DNA of 64,000 nt from Flavobacterium urumqiense (GCF_900108015.1 NZ_FNVP01000001.1:641977-705976); one strand, 5' to 3'. Positions 27,145 to 38,200 are shown, numbered from the stretch's first letter. Program-made: numbers and translations. The notes: a model not told the origin generated them from the sequence alone.

Positions 27145-27152
27145 CAAATATA
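27145..27152 (-). promoter_or_regulatory. -7 box of thiL
   Basis: Reads TATATTTG on the minus strand, 22 bp before the ATG. No good -33 TTG at normal spacing. Confidence 0.45.
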
Positions 27153-27229
27153 CAAAGAAATTTTCGCCTTGAATTACATCAATTTTTGCCATTTTTTTTC
27201 GCACCTTTAAGATATTAAATTCATAAAAA

Positions 27230-28162
27230 ATGAAATCATTTGAAATCGTTACGATAACAGTTAATCCTGCTTTGGACAAAAGTACTCACTTTAAAGGCTT
27301 AATACCGGAACAAAAAATACGCTGTGATGAACCACGCTTTGATGCTGGTGGAGGAGGAATCAACGTCTCTAAGGCAATTTCGCGTTTAGGAGGAACTTCT
27401 TTAGCTGTATTTACTTCTGGTGGACCTACAGGTAAAATGCTTGAGGAATTGGTTATTAAAGAATCGATAGCTCATAAAGCAGTTGAGGTTCAGAATTGGA
27501 CTAGAGAAAGTTTTGTTGCTGTGGATGACAATACCAATTCTCAATATCGTTTCGGATTTAAAGGAGGAAAAATTTCGGAAGAAGAAAGCAATAGTGTCTT
27601 AGAAAATATAACTGCTTTAAGCCCAAAATTTTTGGTAGCCAGCGGGAGTTTAAATGAAGGCTTGTCAACGGATTTTTATCGAAAAATTGCAGAAATTGCC
27701 AAAAAATCAGGTGCTAAATTAATTGTGGACACCTCAGGCGAAGCATTAAAAAAAGTATTAGAAGTTGGTGTTTATATGATCAAACCTAATGTTGGTGAAT
27801 TGGCAAAACTGATTGGTGAGGAGCGACTGGAACTGGAAGAGGTAAACGAAGCTGCCAAGCAAATCATAGCTAAAGGCGGCGCCGAAATTGTAGTCGTTTC
27901 TCTGGGACCACAAGGGGCAGTATTAGTTACAAAAGATTCTTATCAGTTTGTTCCGGCACCCAATGTAGCCAAAAAAAGTACCGTTGGTGCTGGAGACAGT
28001 ATGGTGGGTGGGATAGTTTGGGCGCTTTCGCAAAATAAAAGTCTAAAAGAAGTTATCCGTTGGGGAGTCGCTTGCGGTTCAGCAGCAACAATGAATGAAG
28101 GAACACAATTGTTCAAATTCGAAGATGCCAAACGATTGTTTGAATGGTTGAAGGATAAATAA
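27230..28162 (+). CDS. 1-phosphofructokinase family hexose kinase
   Basis: A 310-residue PfkB-type kinase of the phosphofructokinase/tagatose-6-phosphate kinase group. It starts VTITVNPALDKS, a hallmark of FruK/PfkB/LacC enzymes. The RFDAGGGGINVSKAI glycine motif follows, and the catalytic loop is STVGAGDSMVGG near the C-terminus. It may phosphorylate fructose 1- or 6-phosphate; the choice cannot be made from sequence. Divergent from thiL and convergent with lepA, with which it shares a terminator. Confidence 0.9.
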   Translation: MKSFEIVTITVNPALDKSTHFKGLIPEQKIRCDEPRFDAGGGGINVSKAISRLGGTSLAVFTSGGPTGKMLEELVIKESIAHKAVEVQNWTRESFVAVDDNTNSQYRFGFKGGKISEEESNSVLENITALSPKFLVASGSLNEGLSTDFYRKIAEIAKKSGAKLIVDTSGEALKKVLEVGVYMIKPNVGELAKLIGEERLELEEVNEAAKQIIAKGGAEIVVVSLGPQGAVLVTKDSYQFVPAPNVAKKSTVGAGDSMVGGIVWALSQNKSLKEVIRWGVACGSAATMNEGTQLFKFEDAKRLFEWLKDK

Positions 28163-28170
28163 AAACAAAA

Positions 28171-28199
28171 AAACCTGACAATTTTACACCGTCAGGTTT
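28171..28199. terminator. bidirectional terminator between the hexose kinase and lepA
   Basis: A 9-bp perfect stem, AAACCTGAC and GTCAGGTTT. It has an A-run before it (T-run on the minus strand) and is close to the kinase stop codon. Confidence 0.75.
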
Positions 28200-28261
28200 C
28201 ATTTATAATTTAAAATCACTTCGCCAGTTCGCTTTGCTCGGGTCAGAATTATGTTTAATTT

Positions 28262-30058
28262 TTAATCATTTAACTTCAAAACAGCCATGAACGCTTCTTG
28301 TGGAATTTCAACATTTCCAACTAGTCTCATCCGTTTTTTACCTTTTTTCTGTTTTTCCAATAATTTACGTTTACGGGAAATATCACCACCATAACATTTG
28401 GCGGTAACGTCTTTACGCAACGCTTTTATCGTTTCACGAGAAATCACCTTTACCCCAATAGCCGCTTGAACAGGAATATCAAATTGCTGGCGCGGTATTA
28501 ATTCTTTCAGTTTTTCACACATTTTTTTACCAATGTGATACGCATTGTCGGCATGCATCAACGATGATAAAGCATCCACAATGGTAGCGTTCAACAGAAT
28601 ATCCACTTTAACCAAATTAGAAGTTCGCATCCCAATTGGCGTATAATCAAACGAGGCATATCCTTTAGAAACAGTTTTCAAACGGTCATAAAAGTCAAAT
28701 ACAATCTCTGCTAAAGGCATGTCAAAAGTCAACTCTACACGTTCTGTAGTCAAATACGTCTGATTGGTAATCAACCCACGTTTTTCGATACACAAACTCA
28801 TTACATTTCCAACGTAATCAGATTTAGTGATGATAGTTGCCTTGATAAAAGGTTCTTCAACATGGTCTAAACGAGAAGGCTCCGGCAAGTCCGAAGGATT
28901 ATTTACGATGAGTGGTGTCGTAGGATCTTTTTTGGTGTAAGCCAAATACGAAACGTTGGGAACGGTAGTAATTACAGTCATGTTAAACTCTCTTTCCAAA
29001 CGCTCTTGGATAATTTCCATGTGCAACATTCCTAAGAATCCGCAACGAAAACCAAATCCCAAAGCTGCAGAACTTTCCGGTAAAAACACCAATGAAGCAT
29101 CATTCAACTGTAGTTTTTCCATAGAGTTTCTCAACTCTTCATAATCTTCGGTATCCACAGGATATATACCTGCAAAAACCATTGGTTTCACATTTTCGAA
29201 ACCCTTAATTATATTTGTTGTTGGCGTTTTCGCATCCGTCAACGTATCTCCTACTTTTACTTCCTTTGCTTCTTTAATTCCAGAAATCAAATACCCAACA
29301 TCACCTGCTGAAATGACTTGTTTTGGAACTTGGTTTAATTTTAAAGTACCAATCTCGTCCGCAAAATATTCATTTCCAGTAGCCATGAATTTTATCTTCT
29401 GGCCTTTTTTAATCTGTCCGTTTTTCACTCGGAAAATAACTTCAATTCCTCGAAACGGATTGTAATGTGAGTCAAAAATCAATGCTTGTAACGGTTCATC
29501 AACATTTCCTGATGGTGGCGGAATTTTTTCGATAATTGCAGCCAAAATATTTTCCACACCAAAACCAGTTTTACCTGAAGCGTGAATAATATCTTCTAAT
29601 TTACAGCCAAGTAAATCAATAATGTCGTCACTTACTTCCTCAGGATTAGCACTTGGTAAATCCACTTTATTTAAAACCGGAATAATCTCCAAGTCATTCT
29701 CTAAAGCCAAATATAAATTCGAAATCGTTTGTGCCTGAATACTTTGCGCTGCATCTACAATCAAAAGTGCGCCTTCACAAGCTGCAATTGATCGTGAAAC
29801 TTCATACGAAAAATCTACGTGTCCCGGAGTGTCAATCAAATTCAGGATATATTCTTGTCCTTTATAAGTGTATTCCATCTGAATCGCGTGACTTTTTATG
29901 GTAATCCCACGTTCGCGCTCCAAGTCCATATTGTCCAGCAATTGCGCCTTTTCCTCACGAGCAGTAACGGTTTGTGTTGCACCTAATAATCGGTCAGCAA
30001 GCGTACTTTTTCCGTGATCAATATGTGCAATAATGCAAAAATTACGTATATGTTTCAT
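28262..30058 (-). CDS. lepA: translation elongation factor 4 (LepA)
   Basis: A 598-residue ribosome-associated GTPase acting in back-translocation or initiation complex assembly. G-domain motifs are [15 protein letters not shown] (P-loop), RGITIKSHA (switch I), [12 protein letters not shown] and NKVDLPSA. The LepA-specific C-terminal domain ends with [20 protein letters not shown] sequence ([15 protein letters not shown]). Length is exactly typical. Divergent from the radical SAM gene pair. Confidence 0.98.
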   Translation of the reverse strand: MKHIRNFCIIAHIDHGKSTLADRLLGATQTVTAREEKAQLLDNMDLERERGITIKSHAIQMEYTYKGQEYILNLIDTPGHVDFSYEVSRSIAACEGALLIVDAAQSIQAQTISNLYLALENDLEIIPVLNKVDLPSANPEEVSDDIIDLLGCKLEDIIHASGKTGFGVENILAAIIEKIPPPSGNVDEPLQALIFDSHYNPFRGIEVIFRVKNGQIKKGQKIKFMATGNEYFADEIGTLKLNQVPKQVISAGDVGYLISGIKEAKEVKVGDTLTDAKTPTTNIIKGFENVKPMVFAGIYPVDTEDYEELRNSMEKLQLNDASLVFLPESSAALGFGFRCGFLGMLHMEIIQERLEREFNMTVITTVPNVSYLAYTKKDPTTPLIVNNPSDLPEPSRLDHVEEPFIKATIITKSDYVGNVMSLCIEKRGLITNQTYLTTERVELTFDMPLAEIVFDFYDRLKTVSKGYASFDYTPIGMRTSNLVKVDILLNATIVDALSSLMHADNAYHIGKKMCEKLKELIPRQQFDIPVQAAIGVKVISRETIKALRKDVTAKCYGGDISRKRKLLEKQKKGKKRMRLVGNVEIPQEAFMAVLKLND

Positions 30059-30265
30059 ATTTTATGGTATTGTTTTTTGAAAACATGAAATGCATAACAT
30101 ATCATCTTCTTTTTTCTATCTGTCCAAGGCTTTCTATGCCCTACTTTGAGTTTGCAAATATAAAGCAAACTTTTCACAATTTCTTTAAATATTTTGCCGT
30201 CCAAAAGAAGGTTTTTACGAGAACACAAAAATGTTAAATAGCTGTTTTACAATTATTATTAACCT

Positions 30266-30273
30266 TACTTTTG
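30266..30273 (+). promoter_or_regulatory. -7 box of the radical SAM gene pair
   Basis: TACTTTTG matches TAnnTTTG, 27 bp before the GTG start at 30301. A purine-rich AAAGGAAA lies between the box and the start. Confidence 0.5.
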
Positions 30274-30300
30274 TTTGAATAAAAGAAAGGAAACGGTATA

Positions 30301-31581
30301 GTGGATTACGATAAAATCAAAGAGAAATTAGAAATTCTGGCAGACGCAGCAAAATATGATGTATCCTGTTCCTCAAGTGGCGGGAACCGAAAAAACACTA
30401 ATAAAGGACTCGGCGATTCATCGGCTTCTGGAATTTGTCATACCTACACCGAAGATGGACGATGTGTTTCCTTGCTAAAAATATTACTTACCAATTTTTG
30501 TATTTATGATTGCGCGTATTGTGTCACTCGAAAAAGTAATGACATTCAGCGAGCCGCTTTTACCGTAGAAGAAGTGGTTGATTTGACCATCAATTTTTAC
30601 AGAAGAAATTATATCGAAGGTCTTTTTTTAAGTTCAGGAATTTTTAAAAATGCCGATTATACGATGGAACGTTTAGTTCGAGTAGCCAAAAAATTAAGGT
30701 TAGAACATAATTTTAATGGGTACATTCACCTGAAAAGTATTCCTGGAGCTTCCGATGAAATAATGCGAGAAGCCGGATTATACGCAGATAGGTTGAGTAT
30801 GAATTTAGAAATTCCTACTGAATCTGGATTGAAATTATTGGCGCCAGATAAAAATCATCAAGACATGATTAAGCCGATGCGTTTTGTAAAAAATGAACTC
30901 ATTCAATACAAGGAAGAAAAGAAAAAATTCAAAAGCACACCTAAATTTGCTCCAGCTGGACAAAGTACACAAGTAATTGTTGGGGCAACGCAAGAAAACG
31001 ATTTTCAAATCATTCAGGTCGCCGATCATTTTTATAATAATTTTAATTTAAAACGTGTCTATTATTCTGGTTATGTACCCGTTTCCAATGATGCACGATT
31101 GCCAGCCATCGGTGTTCAAGTTCCGTTGGTACGTGAAAACAGATTGTATCAAGCCGATTGGCTGATGCGTTTTTACGGGTTTAAAGCCAATGAAATTCTG
31201 GAAAAAAATAACCCATTTCTCGATTTAGAAGTTGATCCAAAAATGGGATGGGCTCTTCGGAACATCACGCAGTTTCCAGTAATTATTCAAAATGCTCCGC
31301 TTGAAATGATTCTTCGTGTTCCGGGTATAGGAGTAAAATCGGCACACAAAATTGTTCATGCCAGACGATTCCAAAATCTGACCATGGAACACCTAAAAAA
31401 AATTGGTGTGTCATTAAACCGAGCAAAATATTTTATATCCGTAAGCAACGAAAATACCCATTTAAAATTTTTGAACGCCTTGAATTTAAAGGAAATTATT
31501 CTCAGTGATATGAAATCAAAATTTGAGAAACCGTTTGATAATCAATTATCATTACTCAATGACACAACTTTCCTACGATAA
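30301..31581 (+). CDS. putative DNA modification/repair radical SAM protein
   Basis: A 426-residue radical SAM protein that starts with GTG. The cluster-binding cysteines are in NFCIYDCAYCVTRKS (CxxxCxxC), about residues 66-75. A helix-hairpin-helix DNA-binding motif appears near residue 340 (VPGIGVKSAHKIVHARR), which is why this family is linked to DNA. The reaction is unknown. The partner gene overlaps its 3' end by 23 bp, an arrangement conserved for this family pair. A similar domain mix occurs in enzymes that act on damaged bases. Confidence 0.85.
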   Translation: MDYDKIKEKLEILADAAKYDVSCSSSGGNRKNTNKGLGDSSASGICHTYTEDGRCVSLLKILLTNFCIYDCAYCVTRKSNDIQRAAFTVEEVVDLTINFYRRNYIEGLFLSSGIFKNADYTMERLVRVAKKLRLEHNFNGYIHLKSIPGASDEIMREAGLYADRLSMNLEIPTESGLKLLAPDKNHQDMIKPMRFVKNELIQYKEEKKKFKSTPKFAPAGQSTQVIVGATQENDFQIIQVADHFYNNFNLKRVYYSGYVPVSNDARLPAIGVQVPLVRENRLYQADWLMRFYGFKANEILEKNNPFLDLEVDPKMGWALRNITQFPVIIQNAPLEMILRVPGIGVKSAHKIVHARRFQNLTMEHLKKIGVSLNRAKYFISVSNENTHLKFLNALNLKEIILSDMKSKFEKPFDNQLSLLNDTTFLR

Positions 31582-32326
31582 TACTTTTGAGGGTTTGCTT
31601 ACAACGGTTTTCGAAATTTATGAATTCAAATATTCAAACCCAAAAATCAGTAAAAAAGACGATTTACAGCACAATTTATTCGCTGAAAAAATAGAAATTA
31701 TTACCGATATTTCTAAATCCGATCGTGTTATTAAAAAGCTCAACGCACAAATTGGTAATGATGGTGTTCGCTGTATTATTTACGCTTTTCTGTCTGAAAA
31801 AATAGGTTTAGAAGATGTGATTTTTAATGTAATAAATTATGCGGTTCAAAATCCTGCCATTAATATTATGAAAGATTTTGCAAATGAAAGTGTGTTGCAA
31901 ATTTCTCAACTAACCAAAAATGTGGGTCGCGAAAAGCACCGAATGGAAGCATTCATTAGATTCGAACAATTGAAAGACGGCATTTATTTTGCTAAAATTG
32001 ATCCCGATTTTGATGTTTTGACTTTAATTATAAGACATTTTAAAAATCGTTACCAAGATCAGAAATGGATTATATATGATTTACGACGAAAATATGGTGT
32101 GTATTATGATCTGAATGATGCCGAAATTGTGATGATGGATTTAGATATAAAATCATTAGATGATAAAAACAATCAAGTTTTTTCGGACACCGAAATTAAT
32201 TATCAGAAACTGTGGTGGGAATATTTTGACCACACTAATATAAAAGAACGAAAAAACACTAAGCTTCACGTACAGCATGTTCCAAAACGCTATTGGAAAT
32301 ACCTAACCGAAAAGAAAATGTTTTAG
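31559..32326 (+). CDS. partner protein of the radical SAM DNA protein (TIGR03915 type)
   Basis: A 255-residue protein. The N-terminus has YDNTFEGLLTTVFEIYEF, the recognisable opening of the family described as a probable DNA metabolism protein. The C-terminus includes DLRRKYGVYYDL and KLWWEYFDHTNIKERKN, also typical. No catalytic motif is known. ATG 31559 is chosen as the family-like start; it overlaps the upstream gene by 23 bp, so the two are translationally linked. It may act as the hydrolase or glycosylase half of a two-protein repair unit, by inference. Confidence 0.8.
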   Translation: MTQLSYDNTFEGLLTTVFEIYEFKYSNPKISKKDDLQHNLFAEKIEIITDISKSDRVIKKLNAQIGNDGVRCIIYAFLSEKIGLEDVIFNVINYAVQNPAINIMKDFANESVLQISQLTKNVGREKHRMEAFIRFEQLKDGIYFAKIDPDFDVLTLIIRHFKNRYQDQKWIIYDLRRKYGVYYDLNDAEIVMMDLDIKSLDDKNNQVFSDTEINYQKLWWEYFDHTNIKERKNTKLHVQHVPKRYWKYLTEKKMF

Positions 32327-32343
32327 ACTTACAAACATTTCCG

Positions 32344-32351
32344 TATTTTTG
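32344..32351 (+). promoter_or_regulatory. -7 box of dus
   Basis: TATTTTTG ends 14 bp before the TTG start of dus. The predicted 5' leader is only about 8 nucleotides. Confidence 0.45.
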
Positions 32352-32365
32352 CAAAAAAAATTCCC

Positions 32366-33358
32366 TTGATAAAAATTGGCAACATAATATTACCAGATTT
32401 CCCGCTACTTCTTGCACCGATGGAAGATGTGAGCGATCCGCCGTTTCGTAGATTGTGTAAAATGCATGGTGCCGATATGATGTATTCGGAATTTATTTCT
32501 TCTGAAGGATTAATCCGTGACGCTATCAAAAGCCGAATGAAATTAGACATCTTCGATTACGAACGTCCCGTTGGAATCCAGATTTTTGGCGGAGACGAAG
32601 AAGCCATGGCGATGTCCTCAAAGATTGTGTCTACTGTAAATCCCGATATAATTGATATAAATTTTGGTTGCCCTGTCAAAAAAGTCGTTTGCAAAGGTGC
32701 CGGCGCCGGAGTTCTGAAAGATGTCGATTTGATGATTCGTCTGACCAAAGCCGTTATCTCCAGCACGCATTTGCCTGTAACGGTAAAAACGCGTTTGGGT
32801 TGGGACGATAATTCGATTAATATTGATGAAGTTGCAGAGCGGTTGCAAGACATTGGTGTTGCTGCTTTGAGTATACATGCCAGAACACGTGCCCAAATGT
32901 ATAAAGGCCATTCCGACTGGTCGCACATTGCGCGAGTAAAAAATAATCCTAGAATCACGATGCCTATTTTTGGTAATGGCGATATTGATTCTCCCGAAAA
33001 AGCATTACAATATAAAAATGAATACGGTATTGACGGAATCATGATTGGTCGCGCTGCAATTGGTTATCCTTGGATTTTTGAAGAAATCAAACATTATTTC
33101 AAAACTGGGGAACATTTAGCTAAACCCACCGTTATTGATAGAGTTGAAGCAGTTCGAAATCACCTGACATGGGCCATGGAATGGAAGGGAGAAAGATTGG
33201 GAATTGTTGAAACGCGTCCTCATTATACCAATTATTTCAAAGGAATTCATTCTTTTAAAACGCACAAGCAACAATTGGTAACCTTAGACCGACCGGAAGA
33301 ATTGTTCGCCGCTTTGAATGAAATCGAAGAAGCGTATGCGGGTTATGAGGTTATTTAG
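32366..33358 (+). CDS. dusB: tRNA-dihydrouridine synthase
   Basis: A 330-residue FMN enzyme that reduces uridines in the tRNA D-loop. It begins MIKIGNIILPDFPLLLAPMEDVSD, where LAPM is the family start. The catalytic Cys lies in DINFGCPVKKVVCKGAGAG, and the FMN-phosphate region is FGNGDIDSPE and GIMIGRAAIG. The start codon is TTG; it gives the full N-terminus, and no nearby ATG does. The DusB label rests on general resemblance. Confidence 0.92.
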   Translation: MIKIGNIILPDFPLLLAPMEDVSDPPFRRLCKMHGADMMYSEFISSEGLIRDAIKSRMKLDIFDYERPVGIQIFGGDEEAMAMSSKIVSTVNPDIIDINFGCPVKKVVCKGAGAGVLKDVDLMIRLTKAVISSTHLPVTVKTRLGWDDNSINIDEVAERLQDIGVAALSIHARTRAQMYKGHSDWSHIARVKNNPRITMPIFGNGDIDSPEKALQYKNEYGIDGIMIGRAAIGYPWIFEEIKHYFKTGEHLAKPTVIDRVEAVRNHLTWAMEWKGERLGIVETRPHYTNYFKGIHSFKTHKQQLVTLDRPEELFAALNEIEEAYAGYEVI

Positions 33359-33369
33359 ATTCGTAATTT

Positions 33370-33429
33370 AAACACGAATTCCGCTAATTTGCACAAATTG
33401 ATTCGTGTAAAATGGTGGAATTCGTGTTT
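33370..33429. repeat. large palindromic element between convergent genes
   Basis: 13-bp perfect arms AAACACGAATTCC (33370-33382) and GGAATTCGTGTTT (33417-33429), with another ATTCGTGT copy in the loop. It can act as a terminator for dus and the LolE-type gene. Its multiple AATTCGTG words suggest membership of a repeat family. Confidence 0.6.
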
Positions 33430-33447
33430 TATTTTAAATGGGAAACC

Positions 33448-34647
33448 TTATTCCAACAACTTTTTACTCACGCGGCTACTCGCAATCAATGAAGCGACAA
33501 AACCGAGTGTAATAATAGTTGCCATAACAATCAATACATTTTCTACTTTGAAAACCACAGGATAAGCAAGAGTTGGGGTTATCATAATTAGTTCAAATTG
33601 TTGTTGAAGTAACACAATTATAATTCCTAAAACAAGCCCTATAATTCCTCCAAAAACACTCAATAAAGTGCCTTGAAGCAGGAATATTTTTCGCAAATCC
33701 TTGATTTCAGTTCCGAGATTGAATAAGGTTTTTAAGTTTCCTTTTTTGTCTAAAATCATCATAATCAAAGCGCCAATCAGGTTAAAAAGTGCTACAACAA
33801 TCACCAAAGTAAATATTAAATACACAGCAATATTCTCTGTATTTAGCATTTTATACAAGGATTCGTTAAGCTGAGCCCTATTTTTTATGGTGATTTTATC
33901 CTTAAAAATGGTTTGTAGTTTGTTAATGATTGAGCTTTCATCAGCACCAGGTTTTACTTTTATTTCAATTCCAGAAACCTGATTGGTTTTATATTCCAAT
34001 AGTTCTTGCGCCAAACCTAAATCTGCAAAAACATATTTAGAATCTAAATCTTCGCTGATGGCATAAATCCCAACGGGAATGATATCTGTTTTGTTAAATG
34101 CTTGTTCTTCATTTTCAATGCTGCCTTTTCCTGCCTTTGGAACCATCACCTCCAATTGATTATTAAAATCGAGTAATCCCATCGAAAATTTTTGTGCAAT
34201 CCCATAACCAACCACCACTTGATACGTGTCCTGCTTCAGCCATTGGCCGTTGAATAGTTTTTTTTCGATAGCATTAACTTTGCTGAAATTAGCATCAACT
34301 CCTTTTAGATACGTGACTTCCTGTTTCCCGTCAAAAGTAAATAAAACCCGTTCTTCAATTATTTTGGTGTAAGAAGCAAGACCGTCAATTTTCTTGATTT
34401 GACTTTCCTGATTGGGGGAAATAAAAAATGATTTCCCTAAAGTACTGCTTATTTTTAAATCGGGATCAATGTCATTAGTAAACGAAAGACTAAAAACTTT
34501 TAAGCCACTAAAAACTGATAAAACTACAAACAAAGCCATTGCGCCAACAATTATTCCCATGCTGGCAATGCGATTGATAATATTTATAGCGTTGTTTTTA
34601 CTGTTGCTAAGAATGTAGCGTTTAGCTATGTAAAGAGGGAAATTCAA
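33448..34647 (-). CDS. ABC transporter permease, LolC/LolE (FtsX-like) type
   Basis: A 399-residue inner-membrane protein. One N-terminal membrane segment is near residues 28-48 (MGIIVGAMALFVVLSVFSG), then a large periplasmic domain (about 55-265). Three C-terminal segments follow in the FtsX arrangement, including YLIFTLVIVVALFNLIGAL. Lipoprotein-releasing permeases have this plan. The start is TTG (34647), giving the usual family N-terminus, 3 bp after the rbfA stop. No ATPase gene is adjacent, so the partner is elsewhere. Confidence 0.85.
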   Translation of the reverse strand: MNFPLYIAKRYILSNSKNNAINIINRIASMGIIVGAMALFVVLSVFSGLKVFSLSFTNDIDPDLKISSTLGKSFFISPNQESQIKKIDGLASYTKIIEERVLFTFDGKQEVTYLKGVDANFSKVNAIEKKLFNGQWLKQDTYQVVVGYGIAQKFSMGLLDFNNQLEVMVPKAGKGSIENEEQAFNKTDIIPVGIYAISEDLDSKYVFADLGLAQELLEYKTNQVSGIEIKVKPGADESSIINKLQTIFKDKITIKNRAQLNESLYKMLNTENIAVYLIFTLVIVVALFNLIGALIMMILDKKGNLKTLFNLGTEIKDLRKIFLLQGTLLSVFGGIIGLVLGIIIVLLQQQFELIMITPTLAYPVVFKVENVLIVMATIITLGFVASLIASSRVSKKLLE

Positions 34648-34650
34648 ATC

Positions 34651-35043
34651 TTATTGAAATCTGCGTTTGTCCAAAAGATCTCTGTTTTCTATAGGATTAT
34701 CTCTGTTAGCTAAGGCATTGTCAATTTTTTCAATGTAATCTAAAGAGTCGTCTATAAAGAAAACCAAATTAGGAACTTTACGCAATTGCAAACGAACTCT
34801 TTGTGATAAATCATGTTTTATTGTTTTAGAATTGGACTTAACCGCTTCTAAAATCTCCTTTGCTTTATCCTGAGGGAAAACACTTAAATGAACAGTAGCC
34901 ACTGATAAATCTGTAGTTACAGTAACCTTGGATACCGAAATAATTAAATTAGCTACTCCGTTTTTTCTCACTTCACCTTGTAGAATATCAACCAAATCTT
35001 TTTGGATAACCCCACCTATTTTTTTCTGTCTATTTGTTTCCAT
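34651..35043 (-). CDS. rbfA: ribosome-binding factor A
   Basis: A 130-residue KH-fold protein that helps 30S maturation and processing of the 16S rRNA 5' end. Typical features are the N-terminal METNRQKKIGGVIQKDL, the SVSKVTVTTDLSVATVHLSVF strand pair, and LRKVPNLVFFIDDSLDY near the end. Size is normal. It is upstream of, and nearly overlapping with, the LolE-type permease, so the two form an operon. Confidence 0.95.
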   Translation of the reverse strand: METNRQKKIGGVIQKDLVDILQGEVRKNGVANLIISVSKVTVTTDLSVATVHLSVFPQDKAKEILEAVKSNSKTIKHDLSQRVRLQLRKVPNLVFFIDDSLDYIEKIDNALANRDNPIENRDLLDKRRFQ

Positions 35044-35119
35044 GCTGCAAAAATACTACTTTTAAGTTTTATCCCGAAGTTTCGCGACAATTTTTAAAAA
35101 CAACCTAGCAATAGTTGTA

Positions 35120-35201
35120 TTTTTAGGAGCTATTTCCTGCTATTCGCTATATCTTACGTGCCGAACACCGGCACATAAGGATGTCGCTTCTATCAGGGCT
35201 A
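35120..35201 (+). repeat. interspersed intergenic repeat, copy B
   Basis: Begins TTTTTAGGAGC, then ATTTCCTGCTATTCGCT, and ends ATCAGGGCTA, as copy A does. The centre is a different hairpin, GTGCCG-AACA-CCGGCAC. It lies between divergent rbfA and the AddA-like gene. Confidence 0.65.
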
Positions 35202-35246
35202 GGACATTCCAGAAATTAGAACGCTAATTGTAAATCATAAATCTTA

Positions 35247-38200
35247 ATGCAAAGACCTTCCTTCTCCATATATGACGCATCGGCCGGTTCGGGAAAAACG
35301 TACGCTTTGGTCAAAGAATATTTAAAAATTATTCTTGTTGCCAAAAAAAATGATGCCTATCGCAACATTCTCGCCATTACGTTTACCAATAAAGCGGTGC
35401 ACGAAATGAAAAGCCGAATCGTAGGCAGTTTGTCCGAATTTGCTAAAGACGAACCAAGTGAGAAAGCACAAGATCTAATGCAGGATTTAGCAATAGATAC
35501 GGAACTTTCCATTATTGAAATCAAAATTAAATCACAACAAATCATAAAGCATATCATTCACAATTATGCTGCTTTCGATATTTCTACCATTGATAAATTT
35601 ACGCACAAAGTGATTCGCGCTTTTGCACACGATTTGAATTTACCCATGACTTTTGAAGTCACTTTGGACACTGAGAATTTATTGATTGAAGCCGTCGATG
35701 CCATTATTGCCCAAGCCGGAGAAGATGAAACATTAACAAAACTGTTAATAGATTTCACGATGGAAAAAACGGATGATGACAAATCTTGGGATATTTCACG
35801 AGAGATCCTCGATACCGGTCGTTTAGTTCTTAATGAAAATAATCGAAACGAAATCTCGCATTTTCAAGATAAATCCATCGCTGAGTTTGTTGAAATAAAA
35901 AACAAATTATCTGAAGCCTGCAAAGTTTTGGAAAAAGAAAGTGTTGTTTTTGCTGAAGAAGCATTGTTGTTAATAGAAAAAAACGGAATTGATGCCAAAT
36001 CATTTTCTGCAGGACATTTTCCAAAACATTTGTTAAGCATTCAGGAAGGAAAATTCAATCCAAAAAACAAAACCTATCACGAATTTGACGATATAAAAAT
36101 TAATAAAACGGCAAAAGATCGAGCGATTATTGAAAACATAATCCCGGATTTATTACAAATTTTGGACCGGATTTATAAAACTTTCGAAAAAAGAGATTTC
36201 TACAAAGCTTTTCTGAAAAACATCACACCATTATCATTGCTAAATACAGTCAGCAATGAATTAGCAAAAATTCAAAGCGAGCAGAATGTTCTTTCCATTT
36301 CGGAATTTAACGCTATAATCCATAGAGAAATTCAAAACCAGCCGGCACCTTTTATATATGAAAGATTGGGAGAGCGCTATCGTCATTTTTTTATTGACGA
36401 ATTTCAGGATACATCCGAAATGCAATGGCAGAATTTAATTCCCCTTATTGATAATGCTACGTCTAGCGAAAATGATGGCGAAAAAGGAACTTTGATGATT
36501 GTGGGCGATCCAAAACAATCTATTTACAGATGGCGTGGCGGAAAAGCCGAGCAATTTATCGACTTGAGTAAAGAACAAAATCCGTTTAATAATCCGGAGA
36601 AAGTTCTGGAACATTTAGATAAAAATTATAGAAGTTATTCGCAGGTAATTCAATTCAACAATGATTTCTTTCAACTATTATCGAATGAATTTGAACATTT
36701 AGATTATAAAGATTTATACGAAAATCACAGTCATCAAAAGACAAATGATAAAACTGGCGGTTATGTAAATATTTCTTTTATTCCAAAAGTGGAAACTTCA
36801 GAAGACGAGGAAGAAACTTTAGATAAAACAGAATTATTTGTTTTAGCGACATTAAACACGATCCAAACAGTAATTAGAGAAGGTTTTGAATATAAAGACA
36901 TCGTGATTCTGACCAGAAAACGAAGCCAGGGAATTGCGATCGCTAATTATTTAACAGAACAAAAAATTCCGCTTTTGTCATCAGAAACATTGCTGATACA
37001 AAACGCTACTGAAGTTCGGCTGATTATTCATTTATTAAAATATTTGAAAAACAGTTCTGATTTGGAATCTAAAGCTAATTTTCTCCAATATTTAGCGCAA
37101 AATATTCAGGATCAAATACCAATCCATGATTTTATTGCTAAAGGAATGTCTTTAATTCAAGAAACGGATTTCGAAAATTGGCTGACGAGTTTCAATGTGG
37201 AATTATCTTTTCAAAATATTAGAAAAAAATCATTGTATGAGGCTGTCGAGGTTATTATTTCGAAATTTCTAAATCCAACAATAAGTAATGCTTATGTGCA
37301 ATATTTCCTGGACATTGTTCTTGAGCGAGACATTCGTAACCAAGCAGGAATTTCGGATTTTATAAATTTTTGGGACAAAAATGCCGAGAAATTCAGTATT
37401 CCTTCGCCGGAAGGTAACAATGCTGTTCGGATTATGACGATTCATAAATCAAAAGGATTGGAATTTCCAGTGGTTATTTTTCCTTTTGCTGAAGAAGATT
37501 ACAACAGAAAACCAAAAGATAAACTATGGCTCAACGCCGGAGAGGAAAATATAGGTTTGCCTAAAGTTTTAATTGACAATAGTAGTGCCGTAGAAGGTTT
37601 TGGAGAGGAAGCATCATTGGTTTATAACCAAAAAAAGCAAGAAGAATTGTTGGATAACATCAATGTTTTATATGTGGCTTTAACTCGTGCCGAAGAACAA
37701 TTATATGTTGTTTCCAATATGAATTTGTCCCGAAAAGGAGAAATTCCAAAAAATAATATGTGTACTTTTTTTATTAATTATTTGATGAGTAAAGGAGAAT
37801 TCGACGAAAGTAAATTGGTGTACGAATTTGGGAATTCAATAAAATTGTCTGTTGACAAGAAACATGTAGATAGTTCTAAAACGATTCCTTTGGTTACGGA
37901 AATTCTCAATCCAAAAAACATAAAAATTGCTCAACGAGAAGCTCTTATGTGGGGAACGCACCAGCAAGAAGCTATAGAGTACGGAAATGTAGTTCACGAA
38001 ATTCTGTCTTTTGTAAAAACAAAAGTCGACGTGGATTTAGCGATTACAAAATCCATCGAGAGTGGATTAATCAATTTTGGACAAAAAGAAACGGTTTATA
38101 AAAGTATTCAAGAAATTGTTAATCATAGTGAACTTTCAATTTATTTTTCTGCGGAAAATGAGGTTTTAAACGAACAAACCATAATCCAAAAGCAAGGGAA

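Noticed and set aside
26950..27230. TPP riboswitch near thiL
   Set aside because: No thi-box consensus is visible upstream, and the leader is only about 15 bases after the -7 box.
28215..28255. A GC-rich stretch (TTCGCCAGTTCGCTTTGCTCGGGTC-like, 28218-28245) near lepA, as a fourth copy of the interspersed repeat
   Set aside because: It shares only short words with copies A to C and lacks both conserved ends and a central hairpin.
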